Shown in pieces: positions 7,927 to 16,300 of a DNA stretch of 35,858 nt (position 1 is the stretch's first letter; every line of letters starts with the position of its first letter). Origin of the DNA: JAJPHT01 sp035687045 (lineage in GTDB: Archaea > Thermoplasmatota > SW-10-69-26 > JACQPN01 > JAJPHT01); the NCBI GenBank assembly GCA_035687045.1, contig DASRYU010000132.1, positions 1 through 35,858 of the forward strand, written 5' to 3'. The translations under genes and the position numbers were made by a program. Under the pieces are notes generated by a model. That model saw nothing but the letters and a program-made list of their open reading frames with translations. It was not told the origin of the DNA and did not search any database.

Positions 7927-7997
7927 GCCCTCGCGGTGAGCGCGGCCGGCACCACGCCGCGCAAGGGTCAAGCGACGGAGCGCCGCTCGCCGCGCCG

Positions 7998-8738
7998 ATG
8001 GCCGACGTCCCCCGCTCGCACCCGCGCTACGAGTCGCTGATGACGCGCGCGAAGGTCGAGGAGGGCGTGAAGGCCGGCCTCGTCGCGACACAGGGGCTCA
8101 TCGCGCACGGGCGCGGCGAGGCGTTCGACTACCTGCTGGGCGAGGCGACCATCGCGCCCGCGGAGGAGGCCGCGCGCGCCGCCGCCGCGCACCTGCGCCT
8201 CGCGCGCAACGCCGTCCTCTCCGTGAACGGGAACACCGCCGTCCTTGTGCCCGACGAGCTCGCGGCGCTGCAGAGGACGCTGGGCTGCAAGATGGAGGTC
8301 AACCTCTTCCACCGCACGGAGGAGCGCGTGACGCGCCTCGTCGCGCACCTCGAGAAGCACGGGTGCACGAACGTGCTCGGCGCGGGCGCGGAGCCCACCA
8401 TCCCCGGCCTCGACAGCGAGCGCGGCCGCAGCACGCGCGAGGGCATCTTCAGCGCGGACGTCGTGCTCGTGCCGCTCGAGGACGGCGACCGCTGCCAGGC
8501 GCTGCGCAACATGGGGAAGACGGTCATCGTCGTCGACCTCAACCCGCTCAGCCGCACGGCGAAGAGCGCGAGCGTCAGCATCACGGACAACGTGCGCCGC
8601 GCGGTGCCCCTCATCACGCGCCACGCGGAGTCGATGAGCGCCGACGAGGCGCGGCGCGTCGCGGCGGCCTTCGACCCGCAGCGCAACCTCCGCGAGACGC
8701 TCGACGTCATCGCGCAGCGGCTGCGGGCCCTCGCGTGA
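7998..8738 (+). CDS. 4-phosphopantoate--beta-alanine ligase (archaeal phosphopantothenate synthetase)
   Basis: This cytoplasmic enzyme joins 4-phosphopantoate and beta-alanine using ATP to make 4-phosphopantothenate in the archaeal coenzyme A pathway. The 246-residue product matches the family: HPRYESL at the N-terminus, SVNGNTA, a VNLFHRTEERV segment, GREGIFSADVVLVPLEDGDR-like core (here TREGIFSADVVLVPLEDGDR), MGKTVIVVDLNPLSRTA and the SITDNVRRA strand. Length is close to the usual 250-260. ATG 7998 places the conserved HPRYESL close to the start. It stands between the secreted paralogues and the MATE gene without obvious operon partners. This gene is diagnostic for Archaea. Confidence 0.92.
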   Translation: MADVPRSHPRYESLMTRAKVEEGVKAGLVATQGLIAHGRGEAFDYLLGEATIAPAEEAARAAAAHLRLARNAVLSVNGNTAVLVPDELAALQRTLGCKMEVNLFHRTEERVTRLVAHLEKHGCTNVLGAGAEPTIPGLDSERGRSTREGIFSADVVLVPLEDGDRCQALRNMGKTVIVVDLNPLSRTAKSASVSITDNVRRAVPLITRHAESMSADEARRVAAAFDPQRNLRETLDVIAQRLRALA

Positions 8739-8754
8739 TGCAGGCGCGCAGAGA

Positions 8755-8762
8755 GAAATAGG
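8755..8762 (+). promoter_or_regulatory. TATA-like element for the MATE exporter
   Basis: GAAATAGG in the 45-base gap before GTG 8784 lies about 25 bases upstream of the start codon, consistent with a leaderless archaeal promoter. Confidence 0.35.
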
Positions 8763-8783
8763 CGAGAGCCGATCGGCGCGCCC

Positions 8784-10193
8784 GTGACCGCGCCCCCCGC
8801 CCCGCGCCTGCCCGTCGGGCAGACGACGTCGGAGGGGTTCCGCGCCGTCGCGCGCCGCGTCGTGCGCCCCGACCTCCCCACGTCGCGCAAGGTGTGGGCG
8901 CTCGCGTGGCCGGTCGTGCTCACGAACCTGATGCAGAGCTTCGCCCTCACGGTCGACCTCATCTTCGTCGGCGCGCTCGGCTCCGTCGCGCTCGCCGCCA
9001 CTGGCGTCGCCACGCAGGTCTTCTACGTCGGCATGGTCGTCGCCACGGGTCTCGCCGCCGGCGCCACCGCGCTCGTCGCGCGCGCCATCGGGGCTGGCGA
9101 CAAGGAGGCCGCGGACCGCGCGACGGCGGCCACCGTCGTCCTCGCGCTCGCGTTCAGCCTCCCGCTCATCCTCGTCACGTACTACTGGGACGCGCCCCTC
9201 CTGCGCGTGCTGGGCGCCGACGAGACGGTCGTCGAGCAGGGCGGCCTCGTGCTGCGCATCCTCGCCTTCGCGACGCCCGCGAACATGCTGATGACCGCCG
9301 CGACGGGCGCGCTCACCGGTGCGGGCGACACGCGCCCCGCGCTCGTCATCGGCATCGGCGTGAACGTCGCGAACCTCGTGCTCGACTGGCTCCTCATCTT
9401 CGGCAACCTCGGCTTCCCCGAGATGGGGCTCGCGGGCGCCGCGGTCGCGACCGCCGCGAGCTTCAGCGTCGGCGGCCTCGCCTTCCTCTTCCTTCTCTGG
9501 CGCGGGCGGCGACCCGTCGCCCTCGGCCGCGGCGCGCTGCGGCTTCGCGAGACGATGCGCCGGCTCCTGCGCGTGGGCGCGCCCGCCGGGCTCGAGGCGC
9601 TCGTGCTCTCGCTGGGCTTCACCGCGTACCTCGTGCTCATCCTCCGCTTCGGCGCCGACGCGCTCGCCGCGCACCAGATCGGCCTGCGCGTGCAGGGGTT
9701 CGCGTTCATGCCCGGCTTCGGCTTCAGCGCCGCCGCGGCTGCGCTCGTCGGGCAGGGGCTGGGCCGGGGCGAGCCGCGCGAGGCGGAGGCGGACGGGTGG
9801 GCGAGCATCGGCCTCGGCCTCCTCGTGATGATGGCGCTGAGCCTCCCGCTCTACGCGTTCGCGCGCCCGCTCGCCGGGCTCTTCACGCAGAGCGAGGAGG
9901 CGCTCGCGCTGGGTGTGACGTGGATCCGCGCCATCGTCCTCGCCATGCCGGCCATCGCGTTCCACTTCGGCGCGGCCGGGGCGCTGCGCGGCGCGGGCGA
10001 CACGCGCTGGCCGCTCCTCGTGAGCTTCGGCGGCCTCTGGCTCGTCCGCCTGCCCCTCGCGTGGCTCATCGGCCTCCACATGGGCTACGGCATGGTCGGC
10101 GTCTGGGCCGCCTACATCCTCGAGTACTACGCGCGCGCCGTCGTGACGACCTGGCGCTTCGCGCGCGGCTCGTGGAAGCGCGCGCAGGTGTGA
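8784..10193 (+). CDS. MATE family multidrug/cation efflux transporter
   Basis: The 469-residue protein has about twelve membrane helices in two related halves, starting with WALAWPVVLTNLMQSF, and the family-typical motifs TVDLIFVGALG, GLAAGATALVARAIGAGD, TGALTGAGDTRPAL and, in the second half, GAAGALRGAGDTRWPLL. MATE proteins exchange drugs or metabolites for protons or sodium across the cytoplasmic membrane. Length is normal. GTG 8784 is used; the first 35 residues are a soluble Pro/Arg-rich lead before helix 1. Substrate cannot be read from sequence. Confidence 0.93.
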   Translation: MTAPPAPRLPVGQTTSEGFRAVARRVVRPDLPTSRKVWALAWPVVLTNLMQSFALTVDLIFVGALGSVALAATGVATQVFYVGMVVATGLAAGATALVARAIGAGDKEAADRATAATVVLALAFSLPLILVTYYWDAPLLRVLGADETVVEQGGLVLRILAFATPANMLMTAATGALTGAGDTRPALVIGIGVNVANLVLDWLLIFGNLGFPEMGLAGAAVATAASFSVGGLAFLFLLWRGRRPVALGRGALRLRETMRRLLRVGAPAGLEALVLSLGFTAYLVLILRFGADALAAHQIGLRVQGFAFMPGFGFSAAAAALVGQGLGRGEPREAEADGWASIGLGLLVMMALSLPLYAFARPLAGLFTQSEEALALGVTWIRAIVLAMPAIAFHFGAAGALRGAGDTRWPLLVSFGGLWLVRLPLAWLIGLHMGYGMVGVWAAYILEYYARAVVTTWRFARGSWKRAQV

Positions 10194-10199
10194 GGCGGC

Positions 10200-10847
10200 T
10201 CAGGCGGCGCGCGTGATGTCGTCCTTCGGCCCCGCCTGGCTCAGAGGCTGGGTCCCGGCGCGCGCCGCGTTCTCCGCCTTGCGGCCCGCGCTGTAGGTGG
10301 CGACGACGGGAACGCTCGCGGCCGCGGCCACGACGACGGCGGCGATGGCGATGCGGCCCCAGCCGGGCACCATGCGCGCGAAGCGCCACCCGCGGCGCGC
10401 CATCGCGAGGGGCGCCATGAGCGCGGTCACGCTCGCGGCGACGCCGGCGCCGGCCGCGGCGGCCTTCGCCTCCTCCTTCTCGCGGCGGTCGACGAGGTCC
10501 TTGAGGCGCTCGTAGTCGAGGCTCTCGCGCAGGACGCCCACGACGTGCACGCGCGCCGCCTCCATCGACGGGAGCTCGTGGCCCAGGAGGTGGCTCACGG
10601 TGAGGACGAGGCGCGTGAAGCCCTCCATCGCCTCGCGCTCGCGCCCCAGCATCGGGATGCTGCCGCGCACGTACGGCCACCACAGCTTCGCGGCCCCCTC
10701 GAGGCGCGCGCGGGCGAGCGCCTTGTCGAGGTCGCCCTGCGTCTGGCCGCGCAGGCGGTCCGCCTCGGCGCGCGCCTCCTCGTCGACGCGCGCATAGAAG
10801 CCGGGGAACGCGTCGCTGAGGCGGGAGAGGAATCGCTCGTTGAGCAT
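10200..10847 (-). CDS. Uncharacterised protein with C-terminal membrane segments
   Basis: The 215-residue product is mostly alpha-helical and charged in its first 140 residues (for example ESLDYERLKDLVDRREKEEA), followed by an Ala-rich stretch and a clear membrane helix (IAIAAVVVAAAASVPVVA) near residues 172-190, then a short tail. I recognise no family. It is probably membrane-attached with its helical domain in the cytoplasm. It converges with the MATE gene with only six bases between the stops. Codon pattern is typical. Confidence 0.6.
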   Translation of the reverse strand: MLNERFLSRLSDAFPGFYARVDEEARAEADRLRGQTQGDLDKALARARLEGAAKLWWPYVRGSIPMLGREREAMEGFTRLVLTVSHLLGHELPSMEAARVHVVGVLRESLDYERLKDLVDRREKEEAKAAAAGAGVAASVTALMAPLAMARRGWRFARMVPGWGRIAIAAVVVAAAASVPVVATYSAGRKAENAARAGTQPLSQAGPKDDITRAA

Positions 10848-10885
10848 GCGGCGCCCAGACGCGCCGGCGGGTATGAGGGCTACGG

Positions 10886-11176
10886 CTAGCGGAGCGCGTC
10901 CTCGACGTCCGCGGCGAGCGCCCTGTACGCCTCGAGGGCGCGCTCGTAGAGGTCCAGGCGGCGCACGAGGCGCGTGTTCTCGTCGCGGAGCTCGGCGACG
11001 ATCACCCGCAGCCGAGCGAGCTCCTGCTCCGCCGTCTCCAGCTCCGCCTCCGCGCGGGGGAAGGGGAGCGGCGGCTTGGGCGCGACCTCCGGCAGCGCGT
11101 CGAGGAGCGCGAGGTCGAGCTCCTCCTCGGCGGCCGGGGGAGGCGCGCGGGTGCGGCGGAGCTGGCGGACGGGCAT
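10886..11176 (-). CDS. Small coiled-coil protein
   Basis: This 96-residue protein has a basic, Pro-rich N-terminus and a long heptad-like helix from about residue 42 (AELETAEQELARLRVIVAEL...) through LVRRLDLYERALEAY. It probably forms a dimer or a scaffold for another protein. No family is recognised. It lies 38 bases upstream of the membrane-attached gene on the same strand, so the two may be co-expressed. Confidence 0.6.
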   Translation of the reverse strand: MPVRQLRRTRAPPPAAEEELDLALLDALPEVAPKPPLPFPRAEAELETAEQELARLRVIVAELRDENTRLVRRLDLYERALEAYRALAADVEDALR

Positions 11177-11251
11177 GCGCTCGCCCCGGCTCTTCCGCGC
11201 CCCCTACTTGAAGCGGACGGAGCCTCCACTGCGGCGGGCGCGCGTGCCCGC

Positions 11252-11806
11252 CTACTCGAGGGTCGCGTGGCGGGCGCGCATCGACTCCTCCGTCGCCCCG
11301 ACAAGCGACATGAGCTCGGCCACCACGCCGTCGAGGAAGACGGAGCTTGCCGCCTCGAACAGGGTGCCCAGCGGCGCGAGGGAGCGCTGCCGGTCGCCCG
11401 TGGGGGTGCGAAGAAGGATGGTGAGGTCGCCCATCTTCCCCAGGGTCGAGTCCGGGTTGCCCGTGATGGCGATGATCTTCGAGCCGAGCTTCTTCGCCGT
11501 CTGACCCGTGACGACGACGGAGAACGTCTCGCCCGAGCCGGAGAGGAGCACGACGACGTCGTCCTCGTGCACGGGAGGGCTCACCGTCTCGCCGACGAAG
11601 TAGGCGGGGATGCCCAGGTGCGTGAGCCGGACCACGAAGCCGCGCCCGACGAACCCGCTGCGCCCGCGGCCGAACACGACGACCGACTTCGCGGCGCGCA
11701 TCATCGAGATGAAGCGGTCGACCTCGCCGTCGTCGACGTTGTCCACGGTGGCGCGCACCTGGTTCACGATGTAGTGCGCGGCCTCGCGGTGGAGCGCGGG
11801 GGGCAT
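11252..11806 (-). CDS. hxlB: 6-phospho-3-hexuloisomerase (SIS domain)
   Basis: The 184-residue product is a single SIS-fold sugar isomerase: a helical N-terminus, FGRGRSGFVGRGFVVRLTHL around residues 45-65, the phosphosugar loop SGSGETFSVV, then IIAITGNPDSTLGKMGD and a C-terminal helix MSLVGATEESMRARHATLE. Members interconvert hexulose-6-phosphate and fructose-6-phosphate in the ribulose monophosphate route, which archaea use mainly to make pentoses. The length matches stand-alone archaeal enzymes. No hexulose-phosphate synthase lies next to it. ATG 11806 is preferred to TTG 11818. Other SIS isomerase roles cannot be excluded. Confidence 0.88.
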   Translation of the reverse strand: MPPALHREAAHYIVNQVRATVDNVDDGEVDRFISMMRAAKSVVVFGRGRSGFVGRGFVVRLTHLGIPAYFVGETVSPPVHEDDVVVLLSGSGETFSVVVTGQTAKKLGSKIIAITGNPDSTLGKMGDLTILLRTPTGDRQRSLAPLGTLFEAASSVFLDGVVAELMSLVGATEESMRARHATLE

Positions 11807-11934
11807 CGTCCCGCGCAACGTCGCGCGCCCGCTTCAACCCCCCATCTCTCGGCCGCCCGCGCCGCGCACCTTCGGCCTCCTCCTGCCGCGACATCCGTGA
11901 GGAGGCCACCCTCACCGCCTCCGCATGGAAGCGG

Positions 11935-11944
11935 TTTCTATTTC
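11935..11944 (+). promoter_or_regulatory. TATA-like element for the DUF6498 gene
   Basis: TTTCTATTTC is the most AT-rich stretch of the 11819-11970 gap and lies about 27-35 bases before TTG 11971, supporting that start. Confidence 0.35.
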
Positions 11945-11970
11945 CGACGTCCACGCGCGTCTGGGCCTCA

Positions 11971-12738
11971 TTGTCCTCCAGGCCGAGCGGAGCCTCCACG
12001 CCATTGAACGCCGCGAGCGGCTCGCGCGCCGCCTCGCTCGCCGCGCGCGCGGGTGAGCTTCCCCGCTCCGCGTGGTGGCTCGTCGTCGCCAACCTCGTCC
12101 CCCTCGCCGGCGTCCTCCTCCTGGGGTGGGACCTCGGCCCCGTCATGCTCCTCTTCTGGGCCGAGAACGTCGTCATCGGCCTTTTCTCCGCCCTGCGCAT
12201 CGCGCTCGTCGCGGGCGGCTATGGGCTCGTCCTCGTGCCCTTCTTCGCCCTCCACTACGGCCTCTTCACCCTCGTCCACGGCGTCTTCGTCGCCACCCTC
12301 TTTGGCGGCGCGAGCGCGCGGGAGGCGGCGACGATCCTTCTGCCGGGCGTCCTCGCCCTCCTCGCGAGCCACGGCGCGAGCTTCGTCATGAACTTCCTCC
12401 GCGGCGGCGAGCGCGAGCGCCTGCGCGCCGCGTTCGGCAGCATCCGCGTCGGCGCCATCCTCGCGCAGGCGCGCGCGCTCGACACCTCCGACCCCGACGC
12501 CACGGCGCGCCGGCGCGCGGTCCTCGACGCGAAGGCGCTCATGCTCGCGCCGTACCGGCGGATCGTCGTCCTCCACCTCACCATCATCGTCGGCGGCTTC
12601 CTCGCGCTCGCGCTGGGCGCCCCCGCCTACGCGCTCGCCATCCTCGTCCTCCTCAAGACGGCCGTCGACCTGCGCGCGCACGTGCAGGAGCGGCGCCGCG
12701 TCGCCTCAACGACGAGCGGGCCAGAAGCGACAGCCTGA
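11971..12738 (+). CDS. DUF6498-type membrane protein
   Basis: This 255-residue protein has about six hydrophobic helices. The segment MLLFWAENVVIGLFSALRI is characteristic of the DUF6498 family, membrane proteins of unknown function found in bacteria and archaea. A soluble loop with LRAAFGSIRVGAILAQA lies between helices 4 and 5. TTG 11971 is chosen because it follows a TATA-like element at the usual distance and its first codons show strong G/C third positions; TTG 12004 is the other option. A small ubiquitin-like gene follows 20 bases after its stop and may be co-transcribed. Confidence 0.75.
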   Translation: MSSRPSGASTPLNAASGSRAASLAARAGELPRSAWWLVVANLVPLAGVLLLGWDLGPVMLLFWAENVVIGLFSALRIALVAGGYGLVLVPFFALHYGLFTLVHGVFVATLFGGASAREAATILLPGVLALLASHGASFVMNFLRGGERERLRAAFGSIRVGAILAQARALDTSDPDATARRRAVLDAKALMLAPYRRIVVLHLTIIVGGFLALALGAPAYALAILVLLKTAVDLRAHVQERRRVASTTSGPEATA

Positions 12739-12758
12739 GGCGCGCGCGAGGGGCGGCC

Positions 12759-12980
12759 ATGCCCGACAGCCACGTCGACCCGGTCCTCTACATCGACGGC
12801 CAGCCCGTCTCCGGCGTGCCCGCTCCGCAGATGACCGGCGCGCAGATCCTCGCCGCCGCAGGCCACGACGCCGACATCGTCGACCTCTACGCGGAGGGGC
12901 ACCACGGGCAGCGCATCGGCCCCGAGCAGGCCGTGCCCGTGCAGGACGGCTCGCGCTTCGTCACGCGGCGGCGCCGCTAG
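12759..12980 (+). CDS. Stand-alone ubiquitin-like (multiubiquitin-domain type) beta-grasp protein
   Basis: The 73-residue product reads VLYIDGQPV, then QMTGAQILAAAG, a DLYAEGHHGQRIGPEQAV segment and a final strand QDGSRFVTRRRR. This order (first strand, TG-x-x-IL-x-x-AG helix, xDG-x-RF-x-T end strand) matches one repeat of the multiubiquitin beta-grasp domain known from bacterial E1/E2-like operons. It lacks a C-terminal Gly-Gly, so conjugation in the classical way is doubtful. No E1, E2 or JAB gene is visible nearby. It follows the DUF6498 gene by 20 bases, and its TAG stop overlaps that of the opposite metalloprotease gene in the palindrome CTAG. Confidence 0.65.
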   Translation: MPDSHVDPVLYIDGQPVSGVPAPQMTGAQILAAAGHDADIVDLYAEGHHGQRIGPEQAVPVQDGSRFVTRRRR

Positions 12981-15268
12981 TCGAGCGCGAACGAGAAGGC
13001 GTACTGCGTCGGCTGCACGCGCGCGAACTCGAGCCAGTGGCGCCCGGTGCGCTCGAGCGTCGCGCGCGCCTCGACCGCCGCGCCCGCCTGCACCCAGGCG
13101 CCGCACGTGAGGGGGATGCGCGCGCCGTCTGGACCGTGGAGGCGCGGGCAGAACATGGCGCCGGCGAACGTGAGCGAGAACACGTCCCCCGCCTGCGCGT
13201 CGAACGCGTAGAGGTCGCTCGCGTCGAGGCCCGCCTCCAGGTGGCCGACGTGGACCGGACCAGGCGCGACCTCCACGGCGCCCGCGCGAAGCGCGCCGGC
13301 GTCGCGGCCGGCGCCGGCGTCCTCCGAGATCGTCGGAGCGATGCCCAGCGCCGTGACGACGAAGCGGTAGTCGGCCGCATAGATGGGCGAGAGCTCCACG
13401 TGGAGCGGCCCCGCGCGCGGGGCCACGAACCGCATCTCGCTGCCCGCCTCGTGGAAGACGCACTCGGACGCGAGCGTCGCGCCCCCCGCGTCGAGAAGGC
13501 GCGGGCACACCACCGTCCCCTCCACGAGCACCGCGAGCTCCTCGCCCGGCGAGGCGTCGAAGGCGAACACGTCCGCGTCGTCGCCCAGCGCGAAGCCGGC
13601 GAGGAGGCCATCGTGCCACACCTCGCGCGCCACGAGCGGCGCGCCCGCCGGGCTCGCCGGCGCGTCGCCCCCCGAGCCCGCGTCGTCCTGCTCGGCCCGC
13701 AGCGCAGGCGCCTGCGGGAGGTCCAGCGCGCGCAGCAGCGCGACGCGGTGCGCGCCGCCGTCGCCTGAGGGTCCGGGCCGCGGGCCCGTCGGGCGGTCCG
13801 GCACGTCCGGGAAACGCTCGCGCAGATAGCGCCACGAAGGCACGTAGCCGGGAAGGTGCGCCTCGTTCGGGCAACGCGCGACGTCGTCGTCGAGCTCGAC
13901 CGCCTCGCGCGACGCGCCCATGAGGCTCACGCGCGTCGTCGGGTCGTAGCAGTCGGGCCCCGAGGTGTAGAGGTCGGGCATCCCGAACGCGTAGTGGCCC
14001 ATCTCGTGCGCGAGCACGCTCCCCAGCTCCTGCGCGCTCGCGACCAGAGGCGCCGTCGTCTCGACGAGCGCGTTGACGAAGATGCGCCCGTCGCGCGAGC
14101 GGATGCCGTCCATGCGCGCGTTGGCGGCCGCGCCGACGGCGTTGTCGTGCGAGAAGACGAGGTCGGGCGCCACGTCGCAGAGGTCGGCGCGCGTCTGCAG
14201 GATGACCCAGCCGCCGAGGTCGACGCAGCTCAAGCGCCCGCCGGCGTTCGCGCGGCGCGGGTCGAGCGCGAGCGCGAGGACGAGCCCCGAGCGGACGTGG
14301 CCGTCCGTCGCGTCGAAGAGCCGCTGGGCGTACACGTCGAGCCCCGCGAGGACGAGCGCCTCGTGCGCGCTCGATTCGGACACGAACGCGAGGAGGTGGA
14401 TCGTGTGCGCGCCGCTCGCGGCGTCGCGCGCGTGCTCGGCGTTGGCGAGCCGGAGCGCGTGCCATTCGCCGGCCATGCCGTCCGCCACGGCGCGGAAGCA
14501 GAGGGTCCCGCCGACGGGGAGCCCGTCGAGCACGTACGCGTGCAGCGTGCCGCTCCCCGGGAGGCGCACGCGCCACGCGCCCGCGCCGTCGAGCGAGAAC
14601 TGGAGCTCCGATGCCGCCGCCTCCGGGGTCGTCCACGCGACGACGGCTCGGAAGCCCGTCTTCGTCGCCGCGAAGGCGAGGTCGGAAAAGACGGCGTCGA
14701 CCACGCCGGCCGTCGTCGCCGCGTCGCCCGCGCACGAGGGCGTGACGCCGGGCGCTGGCTCCACCGGCATGAGGTCCGGGCGCAGCGCGTCCGTCTCGTG
14801 CGGCGGGAAGAGCCGCGCGTCGACGCCCGCGTCCGTGACGGCGAGCCTGTACGGCCCTCGTGGCACGCCATCCACGACCACGACGGCCCGTTCCACCACC
14901 GCGTAGTGCGTGCCGTCGAGCGCGAGCGTGACCTCCATCCGCGACGTCGCGCCGCGGTGCGTCTCGAAGGTGCAGCGGTCGACGTCGAGCGCCACCCCGT
15001 CGGGGCCGACGACGCTCCCGCACCCGCCCAGGCCCCAGACCGAGAGGCGCACGCGCTCCCCCGCGCGCCCTCCGAAGGCGAACCAGTCGCCCGCGTCCGT
15101 GGGCGTGAGGTTCGCGTGGTAGCGCTCGCCGCGCGCGATCGGCACCGCGCCCGCCGCGTCGGCGCGGGCGTCGCGGCCGCTCCCCGCGTCGTCGTCGAGC
15201 GGGACGAGCGGGAGCGAGAGCCCCTGCGGGAGAAGAAGGACCGCGAGAAGGAGGGCGAGCGTACGCAT
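12977..15268 (-). CDS. Secreted zinc metalloprotease with PPC-like domains
   Basis: The 763-residue protein starts MRTLALLLAVLLLPQGLSLP, a signal peptide. The region around residues 285-470 is a metalloprotease domain with LAHEMGHYAFGMPDLY: His421, Glu422, His425 and probably Asp432 as zinc ligands and base (HExxHxxGxxD), with a later SLMGAS that may be the Met-turn. Residues about 25-145, 520-640 and 645-763 are three PPC-like beta domains, each introduced by an acidic Asp/Ala/Gly-rich stretch (DDAGSGRDA, DDAGSGGDA, DAGAGRDAG) and containing a conserved Cys pair. PPC domains usually mediate secretion or substrate contact. It probably degrades proteins outside the cell. Natural substrates are unknown. 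Confidence 0.85.
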   Translation of the reverse strand: MRTLALLLAVLLLPQGLSLPLVPLDDDAGSGRDARADAAGAVPIARGERYHANLTPTDAGDWFAFGGRAGERVRLSVWGLGGCGSVVGPDGVALDVDRCTFETHRGATSRMEVTLALDGTHYAVVERAVVVVDGVPRGPYRLAVTDAGVDARLFPPHETDALRPDLMPVEPAPGVTPSCAGDAATTAGVVDAVFSDLAFAATKTGFRAVVAWTTPEAAASELQFSLDGAGAWRVRLPGSGTLHAYVLDGLPVGGTLCFRAVADGMAGEWHALRLANAEHARDAASGAHTIHLLAFVSESSAHEALVLAGLDVYAQRLFDATDGHVRSGLVLALALDPRRANAGGRLSCVDLGGWVILQTRADLCDVAPDLVFSHDNAVGAAANARMDGIRSRDGRIFVNALVETTAPLVASAQELGSVLAHEMGHYAFGMPDLYTSGPDCYDPTTRVSLMGASREAVELDDDVARCPNEAHLPGYVPSWRYLRERFPDVPDRPTGPRPGPSGDGGAHRVALLRALDLPQAPALRAEQDDAGSGGDAPASPAGAPLVAREVWHDGLLAGFALGDDADVFAFDASPGEELAVLVEGTVVCPRLLDAGGATLASECVFHEAGSEMRFVAPRAGPLHVELSPIYAADYRFVVTALGIAPTISEDAGAGRDAGALRAGAVEVAPGPVHVGHLEAGLDASDLYAFDAQAGDVFSLTFAGAMFCPRLHGPDGARIPLTCGAWVQAGAAVEARATLERTGRHWLEFARVQPTQYAFSFALD

Positions 15269-15366
15269 GGCCGCCTCCGCGATGGGCGGGAGACGCCTTC
15301 AACGCGACGCGCGAGGAAGCGCAGAGGCAGACGGTGTCCCGAGGCGCCCTCGGCGCGTGCGGAGGC

Positions 15367-16233
15367 TTACGCCTCTTCGGGGATCTTGTAGACTTCCGAG
15401 AGGCCGAGCTGGCGGCGCTCGAGGACGCGCTCGAGAACGATCTTCATGTACATCGCGTCGTGCTCGACGATGGGCGAGACGGACGTCACGGTGATGTTGT
15501 AGTCGTTCTCGAGGATGACCTCGACAAGCGGCGTGAAGTCGAGGTCCCCCTTCTTGATGGGGACGTGGTTGATCTCGTTCCCGTTGGCGTACTTGACGCC
15601 GGTGAAGTACGAGTGGATGTGCTTGAGCTTGAGCGAGTCGAGCTTCTTGAGGACCGCCTGGAAGTCCTCCTTCGTCTTGAGCGACCCGTTGCCGCGCGCG
15701 TGGATGTGCGCGAAGTCGACGATGGGGACGACGCCCGGCACGGCCTTGCAGATCTGGATGATCTGGTCGAGGTCGCCCACGGTCTGCTGCTTGCCCATGA
15801 CCTCGACGCCGAGCTTGCAGGAGAACTTGTTGTCCGTGAAGTAGTCGCGGAGCATCGTCACGGACTCGATGGCCTTCTCCATCGTCTTCTCCTTCGAGAG
15901 GGACGTGTAGAAGCCCGTGTGCGCCACGACGACGTCGGCCTTCATGATGTCGGCGAAGTAGCCCGACATCGCGATCTTGTCCATCGACTTCTCGATGGTC
16001 TTCGGGTCGTCGCTGCAGATGTTCGTGTAGTACGGGGAGTGGACGCCGAGCTTGACGCCGAGCTGCTTCGCGAGCTCGCCCACCTCCATCGCGTACTCCT
16101 CGTCCATGCGGATGCCGCGGACGAACTGGATCTCCATCGCGTTGAGGCCCAGCTCCTGGACGTGCTGGACCCCTTCCAGGGTGGTGCGCCCCTTGCACGA
16201 GAGCGGGACGCCGGCGGGACCGATGTAGATCAT
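15367..16233 (-). CDS. nfo: Endonuclease IV-type AP endonuclease (TIM barrel)
   Basis: The 288-residue product is an AP-endonuclease-family-2 TIM barrel. It starts IYIGPAGVPLSCKG and has the metal-binding positions in the expected order: VHSPYY (His65), AHTGFY (His105), GVEVMG (Glu144), DFAHIHARG (Asp173, His176), HIHSYFTG (His205/His207) and a C-terminal SPIVEHDA (Glu257). Endonuclease IV cuts DNA 5' of abasic sites during base excision repair. A related sugar isomerase role is possible for this fold, but the GPAG start, the HARGNG loop and length suit the nuclease. A 36-bp palindrome lies about 70 bases upstream of its start. Confidence 0.88.
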   Translation of the reverse strand: MIYIGPAGVPLSCKGRTTLEGVQHVQELGLNAMEIQFVRGIRMDEEYAMEVGELAKQLGVKLGVHSPYYTNICSDDPKTIEKSMDKIAMSGYFADIMKADVVVAHTGFYTSLSKEKTMEKAIESVTMLRDYFTDNKFSCKLGVEVMGKQQTVGDLDQIIQICKAVPGVVPIVDFAHIHARGNGSLKTKEDFQAVLKKLDSLKLKHIHSYFTGVKYANGNEINHVPIKKGDLDFTPLVEVILENDYNITVTSVSPIVEHDAMYMKIVLERVLERRQLGLSEVYKIPEEA

Positions 16234-16300
16234 GGCGAGAACAACCCGGGCGGGCTGACCATGAACCGAGGGGGGCTCATGAAGCTGCCGACCCCTCCTG

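Noticed and set aside
5062..8091. A 1009-codon open minus frame opposite the Asp-box genes
   Set aside because: Composition is typical of an antisense shadow of GC-rich genes; the plus strand has signal peptides and Asp-box motifs.
11925..12056. Plus frame of 43 codons starting MEAVSISDVHARLG
   Set aside because: Its first codons lack G/C third positions and cover the TATA-like box of the DUF6498 gene, whose frame has the better pattern.
10066..12200. Long minus frames joining the 10200 gene with hxlB
   Set aside because: Motif and codon evidence splits them into three separate genes with short gaps.
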